Position numbers and translations under genes: made by a program. A stretch of 53,475 nucleotides of DNA from an uncultured Halomonas sp. (lineage in GTDB: Bacteria > Pseudomonadota > Gammaproteobacteria > Pseudomonadales > Halomonadaceae): the NCBI RefSeq assembly GCF_947501415.1, contig NZ_CANMVL010000006.1:1-53475 (forward strand), in the 5' to 3' direction. Position 1 is the stretch's first letter. Every line of letters begins with the position of its first letter. The notes beneath the pieces are model-generated. The model had not been told where the DNA came from and did no database searches. It worked only from the letters and a program-made list of their open reading frames with translations. Below, piece after piece: positions 24,126-33,311 of this stretch.

Positions 24126-26956
24126 CAGGTGGTCTCCTTGCGGGGGCGCTGGGGTGATGCATTGTCTTCGGACTTGGGCTCCTTGGCCGGTCGGTGGACC
24201 GTCGTCACCTTGCCCAGGTTGGCCAGGATCATCAGGGTGGCGCCGACCACGGCGAGATAGACCCCGAGGTCGAACAGCATGGCGGTGGCCAGCTCGAATT
24301 CACCTATCAGCGGCAGGTGGAAGTGACCGAATGCCGAGGTCAGGAAGGGATAGCCGAACAGCCAGCTGCCCAGGCCCGTGAGAGTGGCGATGCCCACCCC
24401 GGCCACGGCTACCGGCTGGTAGGGGAAGTCGAGGCGCTCCTGGCTCCACTCCACGCCGCGCGCCATATAGAGCAGAATCAGCGCCACGGCGGTGACCAGG
24501 CCGGCAATGAACCCGCCCCCCGGCTCGTTGTGACCGCGCAGGAAGATAAAGGCCGAGACGAGCAGGGCCAGCGGCAGCAGCGCCATGGAGATGGAGGTGA
24601 GAACCGCCGGATAGCGGTCCGGCGACCAGAGGCGTCCCTCGCTGTCGCTGTGGGGCATGAACAGCCGCAGGCGGTTGAGCAGCTTGAAGATCGCCAGGCC
24701 GGCCAGCGCCAGCACGGTGATTTCACCCAGGGTATCGAAGCCGCGGAAGTCCACCAGGATGACATTGACCACATTGTGGCCGCCCCCCCCGGGGATGCTG
24801 TTTTCCAGAAAGAAGCCGGAGATGGGCGAGTTGTCACGCGTCAGCACCGCATAGTTGAGGCTGGCGACCACCAGCCCCAGGCTGCTGGCCAGCACCACAT
24901 CGCGCAGGTTGCGGCGGTTGGACGACTCGGTGGGCGTCTTCTGGGGCAGGAAGAACAGCGCCAGCATCAGCAGGATCATGGTGACCACCTCAACGGAAAG
25001 CTGAGTCAATGCGAGATCCGGGGCCGAGAAGCGGGCGAAGGTCAGGGCGACGACCAGCCCCACCACCGAGAGCATGATCAGCGAGATCAGGCGGAAACGG
25101 TGCGTCACCGCGGTGGCGATGCCACCGAACACCAGCAGGGCAGCTCCGAGCAGCACCGCGCCGTCGATGGGCTGATTTCCCAGAGGGCCGGTCAGCCCGC
25201 TGATACGCGCCAGACCCAGGCTGCCCATCAGCAGCGAGGCGAACAGCAGCCAGCTCATGTAGCGCTGCAGGGAGCCCCCCTCGAAGCGTTTCAGGCTGTG
25301 TTCGGACCAGCGACCGAGGCACTGCAGCGTGGCCTCGAACACCAGGCGCGCATCCACCGCACTGAAGCCGCGGTGGAAGTGGCGCAGGTCGGCGTGACGC
25401 CAGTAGGCCGTGATGCCGGCCACCAGGGCCAGGGCACTCATCGCCAGCGGCAGGTTCAGGCCGTGCCAGATCGCCAGGTGGAAGTCGAGGGGGGCGCCCA
25501 GCACCGCCTCCACGGCCAGACCCAGCAGCCCCTCGGCCAGTACCGGCGCCAGGCCGACGACCACGCATAATGTTACCAGCAGCTCAACCGGCGCGCGCAT
25601 CAGCCAGGGCGGCTCGTGTGGCGTATGAGGCGGATCCGCCTTGGCGGGCTTGAAGAAGACCGCGTGCACCAGTCGCAGCGAATAGGCGACCGAGAGGATG
25701 CCGCCCAGGGCGGCGAGTACCGGCAGCACCCAGCTCAGTCCGGCCAGCACCGGCGTCTCCAGGGTCTCGGTGAAGAACATCTCCTTGGAGATAAAGCCGT
25801 TGAGCAGTGGCACCCCGGCCATGGCTGCCCCCGCCACGGTGGTCAGCAGGGCGGTGACCGGCATCGCCTTGCGCAGGCCGCCCAGGCGGCCGAGCTCGCG
25901 GGTGCCGGCCTCGTGATCGATGATCCCGGCGCTCATGAACAGCGCCGCCTTGAAGCTGGCGTGGTTGAGGATATGGAACAGCGCTGCCAGCACCGCCATG
26001 GGGCTGCCGATGCCCAGCAGGACCGTGATCAGCCCCAGATGGCTGACCGTGGAGAAGGCCAGGATGCCCTTGAGGTCGGTCTTGAGCAGTGCAAACCAGG
26101 CCCCGTAGAGCATGGTTGCCATGCCGATCAGGGAGACGACCACCGACCACAGCTCACTGCCGGCGATGGCGGGATGCAGTCGCGCCATCAGGAAGATGCC
26201 CGCCTTGACCATGGTGGCCGAGTGCAGGTAGGCCGAGACCGGCGTGGGCGCCGCCATGGCGTGAGGCAGCCAGAACTGGAAGGGGAACTGGGCCGACTTG
26301 GTGAAGGCGCCCAGCAGTACCAGTACCAGCATGACCGGGTAGCGTGGGTCGGCGAGTATCGCCTCACCACCAGTCAGCACATCGTCCATGGCGTAGCTGC
26401 CGACCATGTCGCCCAGCAGCAGCAGGCCGGCGAGCAGTGCCAGGCCGCCTGCGCCGGTCACGGTAAGTGCCATGCGTGCGCCCTTGCGGGCATCGCTGCG
26501 GTGCGACCAGAAGCCGATCAGCAGGAAGGAGGAGAGGCTGGTCAGTTCCCAGTAGAGCCAGAGCAGGATCAGGTTGTCGGCCATCACGATGCCGACCATC
26601 GAGGCCATGAACAGGATCAGATAGGCGTAGAAGCGCCCGAAGGGCTCCTCCGCCGCGAGGTAGAAGTGGGCATAGAGCAGGATCAGCAGGCCGATGCCCA
26701 GGATCAGCAGATTGAAGAGCACCGACAGCCCGTCCAGGCGGAAGGCCAGCTCGAGCCCCAGGCTGGGTATCCAGGCGACGGAGGCGCGCAGGGCCTCGCC
26801 GCTGGAGAGGGCCGGCAACTGTGCCAGCATCAGCAGCAGGGCCAGGGCCGGGAGGACGGCAGTGGCGAGGGAACAGGTACGCCGTCCGTGGCTGGCGGTG
26901 ACCATCGGCACCAGCATGCCCACCAGCGGCAGCAGGGCTATCCACATCAATGTCAT
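24125..26956 (-). CDS. mrpA: Mrp antiporter subunit A with fused subunit B (group 2 type)
   Basis: 943 residues. The N-terminal 500 are NuoL-like, with [15 protein letters not shown] (TM5 Glu) and [19 protein letters not shown] (TM7 Lys). The middle holds the MrpA-specific domain ([15 protein letters not shown], then [16 protein letters not shown]). From about residue 800 a full MrpB domain follows, with [15 protein letters not shown]. The A/B fusion defines group 2 (Pha-type) operons. ATG 26956 with GGATGAG is preferred to a longer frame. First gene of a six-gene operon; the divergent group 1 operon starts 217 bp away. Confidence 0.95.
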   Translation of the reverse strand: MTLMWIALLPLVGMLVPMVTASHGRRTCSLATAVLPALALLLMLAQLPALSSGEALRASVAWIPSLGLELAFRLDGLSVLFNLLILGIGLLILLYAHFYLAAEEPFGRFYAYLILFMASMVGIVMADNLILLWLYWELTSLSSFLLIGFWSHRSDARKGARMALTVTGAGGLALLAGLLLLGDMVGSYAMDDVLTGGEAILADPRYPVMLVLVLLGAFTKSAQFPFQFWLPHAMAAPTPVSAYLHSATMVKAGIFLMARLHPAIAGSELWSVVVSLIGMATMLYGAWFALLKTDLKGILAFSTVSHLGLITVLLGIGSPMAVLAALFHILNHASFKAALFMSAGIIDHEAGTRELGRLGGLRKAMPVTALLTTVAGAAMAGVPLLNGFISKEMFFTETLETPVLAGLSWVLPVLAALGGILSVAYSLRLVHAVFFKPAKADPPHTPHEPPWLMRAPVELLVTLCVVVGLAPVLAEGLLGLAVEAVLGAPLDFHLAIWHGLNLPLAMSALALVAGITAYWRHADLRHFHRGFSAVDARLVFEATLQCLGRWSEHSLKRFEGGSLQRYMSWLLFASLLMGSLGLARISGLTGPLGNQPIDGAVLLGAALLVFGGIATAVTHRFRLISLIMLSVVGLVVALTFARFSAPDLALTQLSVEVVTMILLMLALFFLPQKTPTESSNRRNLRDVVLASSLGLVVASLNYAVLTRDNSPISGFFLENSIPGGGGHNVVNVILVDFRGFDTLGEITVLALAGLAIFKLLNRLRLFMPHSDSEGRLWSPDRYPAVLTSISMALLPLALLVSAFIFLRGHNEPGGGFIAGLVTAVALILLYMARGVEWSQERLDFPYQPVAVAGVGIATLTGLGSWLFGYPFLTSAFGHFHLPLIGEFELATAMLFDLGVYLAVVGATLMILANLGKVTTVHRPAKEPKSEDNASPQRPRKETT

Positions 26957-27173
26957 CGGTCGCTCATCCTGCGAATATGGATTTGGGGAAGAGGCATAGG
27001 CTACCCGCAGGGCAAGGTGGTGCACCAGCGTGGGACGCATCACTCCCCAGGGGGTAGCCTGACTGGACGGTATGCCGAGCATCCTAACGCAAAGTGCTTC
27101 GGTGCGCGCCCACCTTGTGTTTCAACACCTTGTGTGATTAATGTGAATGGGTCGACCGACGGGAGAGCACCCG
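26957..27173. promoter_or_regulatory. Shared divergent promoter region of the two Mrp operons
   Basis: 217 bp with no gene. It contains an inverted repeat AGGCTACC (about 26997-27004) / GGTAGCCT (about 27053-27060) and a direct repeat CACCTTGTGT at 27111-27120 and 27126-27135 (15-bp period), followed by the AT-rich GATTAAT near 27136-27142 that could be a plus-strand -10. No consensus minus-strand promoter was recognised. Confidence 0.4.
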
Positions 27174-29504
27174 ATGCAACTCCTCGTGCTGGGTGGATTC
27201 GTGATAGCGGCCATGGCGCCGCTGCTGTATCGCTGGTTCGGTTCGCGAGCGGCAGGCGTGATGGCGCTGCTGCCGGCGGCCATTGCCGCCTGGCTGATGG
27301 CCCAGTGGCCCACCATCGCCGACGGCGAGATGCTATGGCTGGAGTGGGCCTGGGCGCCGGGCCTCGATATCACCCTGACGTTCATGGTCGATGGCCTGGC
27401 CTGGCTGTTCGCCATGCTGATCACGGTGATCGGTACCCTGGTGCTGATCTACGCCGGAGAGACCCTTCACGGTCATCGTGATCTGCCGCGTTTCCTGGTG
27501 GTGATCACCGCCTTCATGATGTCTATGCTTGGCCTGGTGCTGGCCGATAATCTGGTTGCCCTGTTCGTGTTCTGGGAGCTGACCAGCATCACCTCCTATC
27601 TGCTGATCGGCTTCAACCATACCGATCTCGCCGCACGCAAGTCGGCCCAGCAGGGACTCTTCGTTACCGTGGGTGGCGGACTGGCGCTGCTCGCCGGTTT
27701 CGTCATGCTGGCCCTGGCCGGCGACAGCTGGTCGCTGGTCGAGCTCAACACCCGCGGCGAACAGCTCAAGGCGCATGCACTCTATCTGCCGCTGCTGGTC
27801 TGCGTGCTGCTGGGCGCCTTCACCAAGTCGGCCCAGTTTCCCTTCCACTTCTGGCTGCCCAACGCCATGGCGGCGCCCACGCCGGTCTCGGCCTACCTGC
27901 ACTCGGCCACCATGGTCAAGGCGGGGGTCTACCTTCTGGCGCGGCTGCATCCGGCGTTGGGCGGGACCGAGCCCTGGGTGGCCACGCTGTCGCTGGTGGG
28001 GGCACTGACCATGGCCACCGGCGCCTTTCTGGCGGTCCAGCACACCAACGTCAAGACGCTGCTGGCCTACTCAACGGTAATGGCACTGGGCACCCTGACG
28101 ATGCTGCTGGGCATCGGAACCGAGGCCGCGCTCATCGCCTTCGTGGTCTTCCTGCTCGGCCACTCCCTCTACAAGGGGGCGCTGTTCATGGTCGCCGGTA
28201 TTCTCGACCACCAGGCCGGCACCAAGGATGTCACCGCCATGGGCGGGCTGCGTCATGCCATGCCGCGTACCGCCCTGGTGGCGGTGGTGGCGGCGCTGTC
28301 GCTGGCGGGCTTGCCGCCGCTGCTGGGCTTTGTCGGCAAGGAGCTGATGCTGGCTTCACTGCTGGCCGCGGAGGCCTATCGGGCGGTGATCCTGCCGCTG
28401 GCCTTCCTCGCGGCCTTCCTGACTCTCGCGGTGGCGGCGGTCGTCGCCATTCGCCCCTTCTTCGGTCCGCGGCATCAGACACCGCGGGTCCCTCGCGAGG
28501 CTCCCTTCGGCATGCTCGCAGGTCCCGCCCTGCTCGCCATGCTGTCGCTGCTGCTGGGCGTGGCGCCAGGGCTGCTCGATCCGCTGGTGAGGGCCGTGAT
28601 CGGGGGGATCGGGGCGGGGCAGGGCGAGGTACACCTGGCGCTCTGGCACGGCCTCAACCTGCCGCTGCTGCTCTCGCTGGCCAGTCTGATACTGGGTGGG
28701 ACGGTGTTCTGCCACTGGGACCGTCTGCGCGCCTGGCTGGCACGCCTCGAACCGTTGATGACCCGTGGCCCAGAGGCCGGTTATGAGGCACTGCTCAGGG
28801 GGCTTGTGCATGTGGCCGAGTGGCAGACCCGCTTCCTGCAGGGCGGCTATCTTCGCAACTACCTGGTGATGACCCTGCTGGTGCTGCTGGGGCTTGTGGG
28901 ACATGCGTTGCTGGTGCGGCATACACCCAGCCTCGCCTTAACGCCGGATGTCTACCCCCATGAGGCGGTGGTGGCGGGGCTGATGATCGCCGGGGCGGTG
29001 GCGGCCTGCGTGATGCGCTCGCGCCTGGCGGCGGTTGCGGCCGTGGGAGTGGTGGGGTTCTCCATCGCCCTGACCTTCGTGCTGTTCAGTGCGCCTGACC
29101 TGGCCATCACCCAGCTGCTGGTGGAGACCCTGACCGTCATCCTGCTGGTGCTGGTACTGTTTCGCCTGCCACGCTTCTCCACACTCTCCACCCCGGCCGA
29201 GCGGCTGCGTGACCTGGTCGTGGCGGGGCTTGTCGGTGGCATGATCACCCTGTTGATGCTGACCGTGCTCTCCGGTGAACGGCTGCCACGCATCTCCGAC
29301 TACATGGTGGAGAGCAGCCAGCCGCTGGGCCACGGACACAATATCGTCAACGTCATCCTGGTGGACTTCCGCGCCCTCGACACCCTGGGAGAGATATTCG
29401 TGCTGGCGCTGGCGGCCCTCGGTGTCCATGCCATGCTGCGCTTCCATGCCGAGGCGTATGAGGCCAGAAATGCCCGGCGGGCACGGAGGGGAGACGATGG
29501 TTAG
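27174..29504 (+). CDS. mrpA: Mrp antiporter subunit A (group 1 operon)
   Basis: 776 residues. NuoL-like N-terminal part with WELTSITSYLLIGFN (TM5 Glu) and [19 protein letters not shown] (TM7 Lys), then the C-terminal MrpA domain (APDLAITQLLVETLT and [16 protein letters not shown]). It lacks the MrpB domain, which is a separate gene overlapping its end by eight bases. Starts at ATG 27174 after GGGAGAG. First of seven genes, the group 1 layout known from Bacillus and Staphylococcus. Confidence 0.95.
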   Translation: MQLLVLGGFVIAAMAPLLYRWFGSRAAGVMALLPAAIAAWLMAQWPTIADGEMLWLEWAWAPGLDITLTFMVDGLAWLFAMLITVIGTLVLIYAGETLHGHRDLPRFLVVITAFMMSMLGLVLADNLVALFVFWELTSITSYLLIGFNHTDLAARKSAQQGLFVTVGGGLALLAGFVMLALAGDSWSLVELNTRGEQLKAHALYLPLLVCVLLGAFTKSAQFPFHFWLPNAMAAPTPVSAYLHSATMVKAGVYLLARLHPALGGTEPWVATLSLVGALTMATGAFLAVQHTNVKTLLAYSTVMALGTLTMLLGIGTEAALIAFVVFLLGHSLYKGALFMVAGILDHQAGTKDVTAMGGLRHAMPRTALVAVVAALSLAGLPPLLGFVGKELMLASLLAAEAYRAVILPLAFLAAFLTLAVAAVVAIRPFFGPRHQTPRVPREAPFGMLAGPALLAMLSLLLGVAPGLLDPLVRAVIGGIGAGQGEVHLALWHGLNLPLLLSLASLILGGTVFCHWDRLRAWLARLEPLMTRGPEAGYEALLRGLVHVAEWQTRFLQGGYLRNYLVMTLLVLLGLVGHALLVRHTPSLALTPDVYPHEAVVAGLMIAGAVAACVMRSRLAAVAAVGVVGFSIALTFVLFSAPDLAITQLLVETLTVILLVLVLFRLPRFSTLSTPAERLRDLVVAGLVGGMITLLMLTVLSGERLPRISDYMVESSQPLGHGHNIVNVILVDFRALDTLGEIFVLALAALGVHAMLRFHAEAYEARNARRARRGDDG

Positions 29505-29922
29505 GTCGGGCACGCTGATCCTCAGGGTGGCGGCGCGGCTGCTGTTGCCGCTGCAGCTGATGTTCTCGCTGTTCCTGCTGCTGCGTGGCCACGATGAGCC
29601 CGGTGGGGGCTTTATCGCGGGGCTGGTGGCGGCAGGGGGCTTTGCGCTCTATCTGTTTGCCTGGGGGCAAGGCGCCCTGGGCGCGATGCTCAGGGTCTCG
29701 CCCCGGGACCTGGTGGGGATGGGGCTCCTGCTGGGGGTGGCCTCGACACTGCCCGCCTGGTGGAGCGGGCAGCCCTTCTTTACCGCCAAGTGGTGGACCC
29801 TCCCAATCATCGACTTCAAGGCCTCGACGCCGCTGGTCTTCGATATCGGCGTCTATCTGGTGGTGCTCGGCTCGGTGCTGACCGCCATCACCGCCCTGAT
29901 CCAGACCGACGATAACGCCTGA
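29497..29922 (+). CDS. mrpB: Mrp antiporter subunit B (group 1 operon)
   Basis: 141 residues, four transmembrane helices. The signature [19 protein letters not shown] is at about 25-43, then [13 protein letters not shown] near the end. Starts inside mrpA after GGAGGGGAG. mrpC begins 14 bases downstream. Confidence 0.95.
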   Translation: MVRSGTLILRVAARLLLPLQLMFSLFLLLRGHDEPGGGFIAGLVAAGGFALYLFAWGQGALGAMLRVSPRDLVGMGLLLGVASTLPAWWSGQPFFTAKWWTLPIIDFKASTPLVFDIGVYLVVLGSVLTAITALIQTDDNA

Positions 29923-29936
29923 CGCGAGGAGCCCCC

Positions 29937-30284
29937 ATGGAACCCTTGATGGCCATCACCATCGGTACCCTGTTCGCCGCCGCCCTCTACATGATGCTGC
30001 GTCGCTCCATCGTCAAGCTGGTGATCGGGCTGATGCTGCTCTCCAATGCCGCCAACCTGCTGATCTTCGCCACCGCCGGCATGACGCGTGGCGCACCGCC
30101 GCTGGTGCCGGAGGGGCTCACCGCCCCCGCAGGGGTGGTGGCGGACCCACTGCCCCAGGCGCTGGTGCTGACCGCCATCGTCATCGCCTTCGGCGTGCTG
30201 TCGTTTGCCGTGGTGCTGGTGCGTCGCGCCTGGGAGGTCGTGCGTGCCGATGACATGGACCGGATGAAGGATACCGATACGTGA
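29937..30284 (+). CDS. mrpC: Mrp antiporter subunit C (group 1 operon)
   Basis: 115 residues, NuoK-like, three transmembrane helices; motif [18 protein letters not shown] at about 69-86. GAGGAG precedes the ATG. The stop overlaps the mrpD GTG start by four bases (GTGA). Confidence 0.95.
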   Translation: MEPLMAITIGTLFAAALYMMLRRSIVKLVIGLMLLSNAANLLIFATAGMTRGAPPLVPEGLTAPAGVVADPLPQALVLTAIVIAFGVLSFAVVLVRRAWEVVRADDMDRMKDTDT

Positions 30285-31801
30285 CCCCCGAGGTCGCGCT
30301 GCCGATCCTGATTCCGCTGATGGCGGGGGCCGTGTCGCTGGTCTTCTGGCGATCGCGCCTGATGCAGCGGCTGGTCGCCGTGGGGGGCTCCGCTGGACTG
30401 CTGGTTACCGGCCTGTGGCTGCTCGCCTCGGTAAGCCATGAGGGGATCATGGTGGTTCAGGTGGGTGGCTGGGCCGCGCCCTTCGGCATCAGCCTGGTGG
30501 CCGACCTGCTGGGGGCCATCATGGTGGTACTCACCGGCATCATCGGATTCGCCGTGGCGATCTACTCGCTGGCCACCGCCGGCCGGGGTCACGAAGCCCA
30601 TGGCTACTTCCCGCTGATGCACCTGCTGCTGGCCGGAGTCGCCGGTGCCTTCCTCACCGGTGATATCTTCAATCTCTATGTCTGGTTCGAGGTGATGCTG
30701 GTGGCCTCCTTCGCGCTGCTGATCCTGGGGGGCGAGAAGGCGCAGATGGAGGGGGCGATCAAGTATGTGGCGCTCAACCTGCTCTCCTCGGTGATCTTCC
30801 TGGTCGCCGTGGGGCTGCTCTACGGCATGGTGGGGACCCTCAACATGGCCGATATCGCCAGGCGGCTGGCCATGGTCGAGGAGCAGGCCATGGTCGATGC
30901 CCTGGCGATGATGTTCATGGTGGCGTTTGGCATCAAGGCGGCGGCCTTCCCGCTGTTCTTCTGGCTACCGGCCTCCTACCACACCCCTCCGGTTGCGGTG
31001 TCGGCACTGTTTGCGGGGCTGCTTACCAAGGTCGGGGTCTATGCGCTGTTCCGCGTCTTTACCCTGATCTTTCATCACAGTCCGGGATACACCCATGAGA
31101 TCCTGCTATGGGGGGCGGGACTGACCATGCTCTCCGGGGTGCTGGGGGCAGCGGCCCAGTTCGAGTTCCGGCGCATCCTGTCGTTTCATATCGTCAGCCA
31201 GATCGGCTACATGATCCTCGGCCTGGCGCTCTTCACGCCACTGGCGGTCGTCGGCGGGGTCTTCTATATCATCCACCATATCATCGTGAAGACGAACCTG
31301 TTCCTGGTCAGTGGCATCGTCCATCGGCTGCGTGGCAGCTATCGGCTCGAGCGGCTGGGCGGCTTCTACCGCAGCCATCCCTGGCTGGCGGTGCTGTTCC
31401 TGATTCCCGCCCTGTCGCTTGCCGGCATTCCGCCGCTATCGGGGTTCTTCGCCAAGTTTATCGTGATCCGTGCCGGCATCGAGGCCGAGGCCTATGGGGT
31501 CACCGCCATCGCCCTGCTGGTGGGGCTGCTCACGCTCTACTCGATGATCAAGATCTGGGCCGAGGTATTCTGGAAGTCGCTCCCCCCGGAGGGCGACGTC
31601 GACCCCTTCCCGGAGGTGCGCCAGCGGGAGATGTGGCTGATGGCGGCCCCGGTGGCGGGACTGGCGCTCTGTACCCTGCTGATCGGCCTCTACCCGGGAC
31701 CTCTTCATGCCCTGGCCGAAGCATCAGCCGACCAGCTGCTGGATCCACAGGGCTATATCCGCGCGGTGCTGGGCGAACAGGGCGAGGGAGTACCATGGTA
31801 G
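30281..31801 (+). CDS. mrpD: Mrp antiporter subunit D (group 1 operon)
   Basis: 506 residues, about 14 transmembrane helices, homologous to NuoN/Nuo[15 protein letters not shown] (TM5 Glu) and [15 protein letters not shown] (TM7 Lys) are intact. Starts at GTG 30281 overlapping mrpC; its own end overlaps mrpE by seven bases. Confidence 0.95.
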   Translation: MTPEVALPILIPLMAGAVSLVFWRSRLMQRLVAVGGSAGLLVTGLWLLASVSHEGIMVVQVGGWAAPFGISLVADLLGAIMVVLTGIIGFAVAIYSLATAGRGHEAHGYFPLMHLLLAGVAGAFLTGDIFNLYVWFEVMLVASFALLILGGEKAQMEGAIKYVALNLLSSVIFLVAVGLLYGMVGTLNMADIARRLAMVEEQAMVDALAMMFMVAFGIKAAAFPLFFWLPASYHTPPVAVSALFAGLLTKVGVYALFRVFTLIFHHSPGYTHEILLWGAGLTMLSGVLGAAAQFEFRRILSFHIVSQIGYMILGLALFTPLAVVGGVFYIIHHIIVKTNLFLVSGIVHRLRGSYRLERLGGFYRSHPWLAVLFLIPALSLAGIPPLSGFFAKFIVIRAGIEAEAYGVTAIALLVGLLTLYSMIKIWAEVFWKSLPPEGDVDPFPEVRQREMWLMAAPVAGLALCTLLIGLYPGPLHALAEASADQLLDPQGYIRAVLGEQGEGVPW

Positions 31802-32268
31802 GCGCGGTCTGGAACCTGCTGCTGGGGGTGGCCTGGGTGGTACTCACCGGCGACTTCAGCGGCCGCAATCTGGCCGCCGGTCTAGCCTTCGGCTATCTGG
31901 TGCTGACGCTGATCCAGCCCCAGGTGCCGGCGCTTTCCGGCTATGCCCAGCGCCTGCCGCGGCTGGTGCGTTTCATCGCCTTCTTCATCAAGGAGCTGGC
32001 CATGGCCAACCTCAAGGTGGCCTACGATATCGTTACCCCGCCCTGGTACATGAAGCCCGGGGTGATCGCCATGCCGCTTCAGGCACGCAGCGAGTTCGAG
32101 ATCGCCTTCGTCGCCAACCTGATCTCGTTGACGCCGGGCACCCTGAGCCTGGATGTCTCCGATGACCGCCGGGTGCTCTATATCCATGCCATGTTCCTGG
32201 ACGACGAGGAGGCGCTGCGTGCCAATCTGGTAGAGCTTGAGCGCCGGGCCCTGACGCTGTTTCGCTGA
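31795..32268 (+). CDS. mrpE: Mrp antiporter subunit E (group 1 operon)
   Basis: 157 residues. Hydrophobic N terminus, then the conserved [15 protein letters not shown] near 100-114. Starts at ATG 31795 within the mrpD end. An 11-unit heptamer repeat begins immediately after its TGA stop and separates it from mrpF, the only non-overlapping wide gap in the operon. Confidence 0.94.
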   Translation: MVGAVWNLLLGVAWVVLTGDFSGRNLAAGLAFGYLVLTLIQPQVPALSGYAQRLPRLVRFIAFFIKELAMANLKVAYDIVTPPWYMKPGVIAMPLQARSEFEIAFVANLISLTPGTLSLDVSDDRRVLYIHAMFLDDEEALRANLVELERRALTLFR

Positions 32269-32345
32269 TAGCCATTAGCCATTAGCCATTAGCCATTAGC
32301 CATTAGCCATTAGCCATTAGCCATTAGCCATTAGCCATTAGCCAT
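32269..32345 (+). repeat. Perfect tandem heptamer (TAGCCAT)x11 inside the Mrp operon
   Basis: 77 bp, eleven exact copies of TAGCCAT, starting on the base after the mrpE stop codon and ending 24 bp before the mrpF ATG. Exact identity of all copies suggests recent slippage and likely copy-number variation between strains. Confidence 0.98.
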
Positions 32346-32369
32346 GCCTAGCCGTGAAGGAGATTGCCG

Positions 32370-32639
32370 ATGTCGCCCATCATCCTGTTGAGCCTGGCGC
32401 TGATGTCGCTGGCGTTGTGTCTCGCCTTCGTGCGTCTGTTTCGGGGGCCGAGTCTGCCCGACCGGGTGGTGGCGCTGGAGCTCTTCTCGTCGATCCTGGT
32501 CGGCATGATCGGGGTGGTGGCCATCGCCACCGATGTGGCCAGCCTGCTCGATGTCGCCATCGTCATGGCGCTGATGGCCTTTATGGCCGCCATCGGCTTC
32601 GCGAGATTCCTGGAACGAGGAGGGCCGCGGGATGACTGA
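32370..32639 (+). CDS. mrpF: Mrp antiporter subunit F (group 1 operon)
   Basis: 89 residues, three transmembrane helices; motif [12 protein letters not shown] at about 26-37. AAGGAG (32357-32362) precedes ATG 32370, which is better than a TTG six bases earlier. It has its own ribosome site because the repeat breaks coupling to mrpE. The stop overlaps mrpG by eight bases. Confidence 0.94.
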   Translation: MSPIILLSLALMSLALCLAFVRLFRGPSLPDRVVALELFSSILVGMIGVVAIATDVASLLDVAIVMALMAFMAAIGFARFLERGGPRDD

Positions 32640-33036
32640 TATCGTCGGCGAAGGACTGGTACTGGTCGGGGCACTGTTCATGCTGCTGGCGGCACTGGGC
32701 GTGGTGCGCCTGCCCGACCTGCTGACCCGCATGCATGCCACCACCAAGGCGGCCACCCTGGGAGTTTCTCTGGTCATGCTGGCGGTGGCGCTGCACTTCG
32801 CCCAGGTGGCGGTGGTGGCACGGGCCTTCGCCGTGATCCTGTTTATCATGATGACGGCCCCCGTCGCCGCTCATGTGATCGGGCGGGCCGGCTACTTCGT
32901 GGGCACCAGATTATGGGAAGGCACGCTCAAGGACGAGCTCAGGCCCCACTATGACCCCCTGACCCATGAGCTCAGGAGCGGCCTGGAGACGACAGAGGAG
33001 GAACGGCGAGGGCGCGATGAGACGGATGCCTCCTGA
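32632..33036 (+). CDS. mrpG: Mrp antiporter subunit G (group 1 operon)
   Basis: 134 residues, three transmembrane helices, motif [15 protein letters not shown] after helix 1 and [13 protein letters not shown] in helix 3. The charged C-terminal tail (about 100-134) is rich in Glu and Arg. Last gene of the seven-gene operon. Confidence 0.94.
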   Translation: MTDIVGEGLVLVGALFMLLAALGVVRLPDLLTRMHATTKAATLGVSLVMLAVALHFAQVAVVARAFAVILFIMMTAPVAAHVIGRAGYFVGTRLWEGTLKDELRPHYDPLTHELRSGLETTEEERRGRDETDAS

Positions 33037-33099
33037 GGTGGGCCGGAATCATCGATGTTGAAGGAGACCGTTTAGGGGGCTGCCGGGCCGGTGAATGGG

Positions 33100-33130
33100 T
33101 TTTGTTTGTACAAAACCTGTACTATAATTG
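33100..33130 (+). promoter_or_regulatory. Promoter and TGTAC boxes of the DUF2256-cryptochrome pair
   Basis: Perfect -10 TATAAT at 33123-33128. The area upstream holds TTTGTACAAA (33105-33114) and CTGTACT (33117-33123): two TGTAC direct repeats spaced 11 bp. No good -35 is visible, which fits a regulated promoter. CarH operators are described as 11-bp direct repeats over the -35 region, and a related TGTACA repeat precedes the other photolyase gene. Confidence 0.55.
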
Positions 33131-33158
33131 CATGGTGTCCATTTTTTGAGATGCCGCC

Positions 33159-33311
33159 TTGCACCATAAACCGCATCTTCCGCAAAAACCCCGTGCTCGC
33201 TGCGGCCGCGCCTTTGCCTGGCGGCGCAAGTGGCAGCGCTGCTGGCACGAGGTGCGTTACTGCAGCGAGCGCTGCCGCCGCGAAGCACGCCGCCGGGCGG
33301 CCGCCTCGTGA
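33159..33311 (+). CDS. DUF2256 family small zinc-ribbon-like protein, TTG start
   Basis: 50 residues: KPHLPQKPRARCGRAF, then WRRKWQRCWHEVRYCSERCR. This is the DUF2256 pattern, small Cys-rich proteins found beside photolyase and cryptochrome genes. Cysteines are at 15, 28, 35 and 39; the first Cys of the usual CxxC pair is replaced by Arg 12. An in-frame stop at 33147-33149 leaves TTG 33159 as the only start. The stop overlaps the next gene's GTG start (GTGA). Function unknown. It is too small and oddly started for most gene finders. Confidence 0.8.
   Translation: MHHKPHLPQKPRARCGRAFAWRRKWQRCWHEVRYCSERCRREARRRAAAS

Noticed and set aside
24194..27481. Long plus-strand frames opposite the Mrp operon, rich in Gln and His
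   Set aside because: Antisense shadows of hydrophobic membrane-protein codons, which read as Gln/His/Asp-rich on the other strand; no start signals or domains.
32269..32345. CRISPR array
   Set aside because: The heptamers are perfectly contiguous with no spacers, and no cas genes are present.
33230..33310. ATG at 33230 as the start of the cryptochrome gene
   Set aside because: The extra 26 residues are out of frame with, and overlap, the DUF2256 gene and have no family similarity; GTG 33308 starts exactly at the conserved LVWLRGDLR region.
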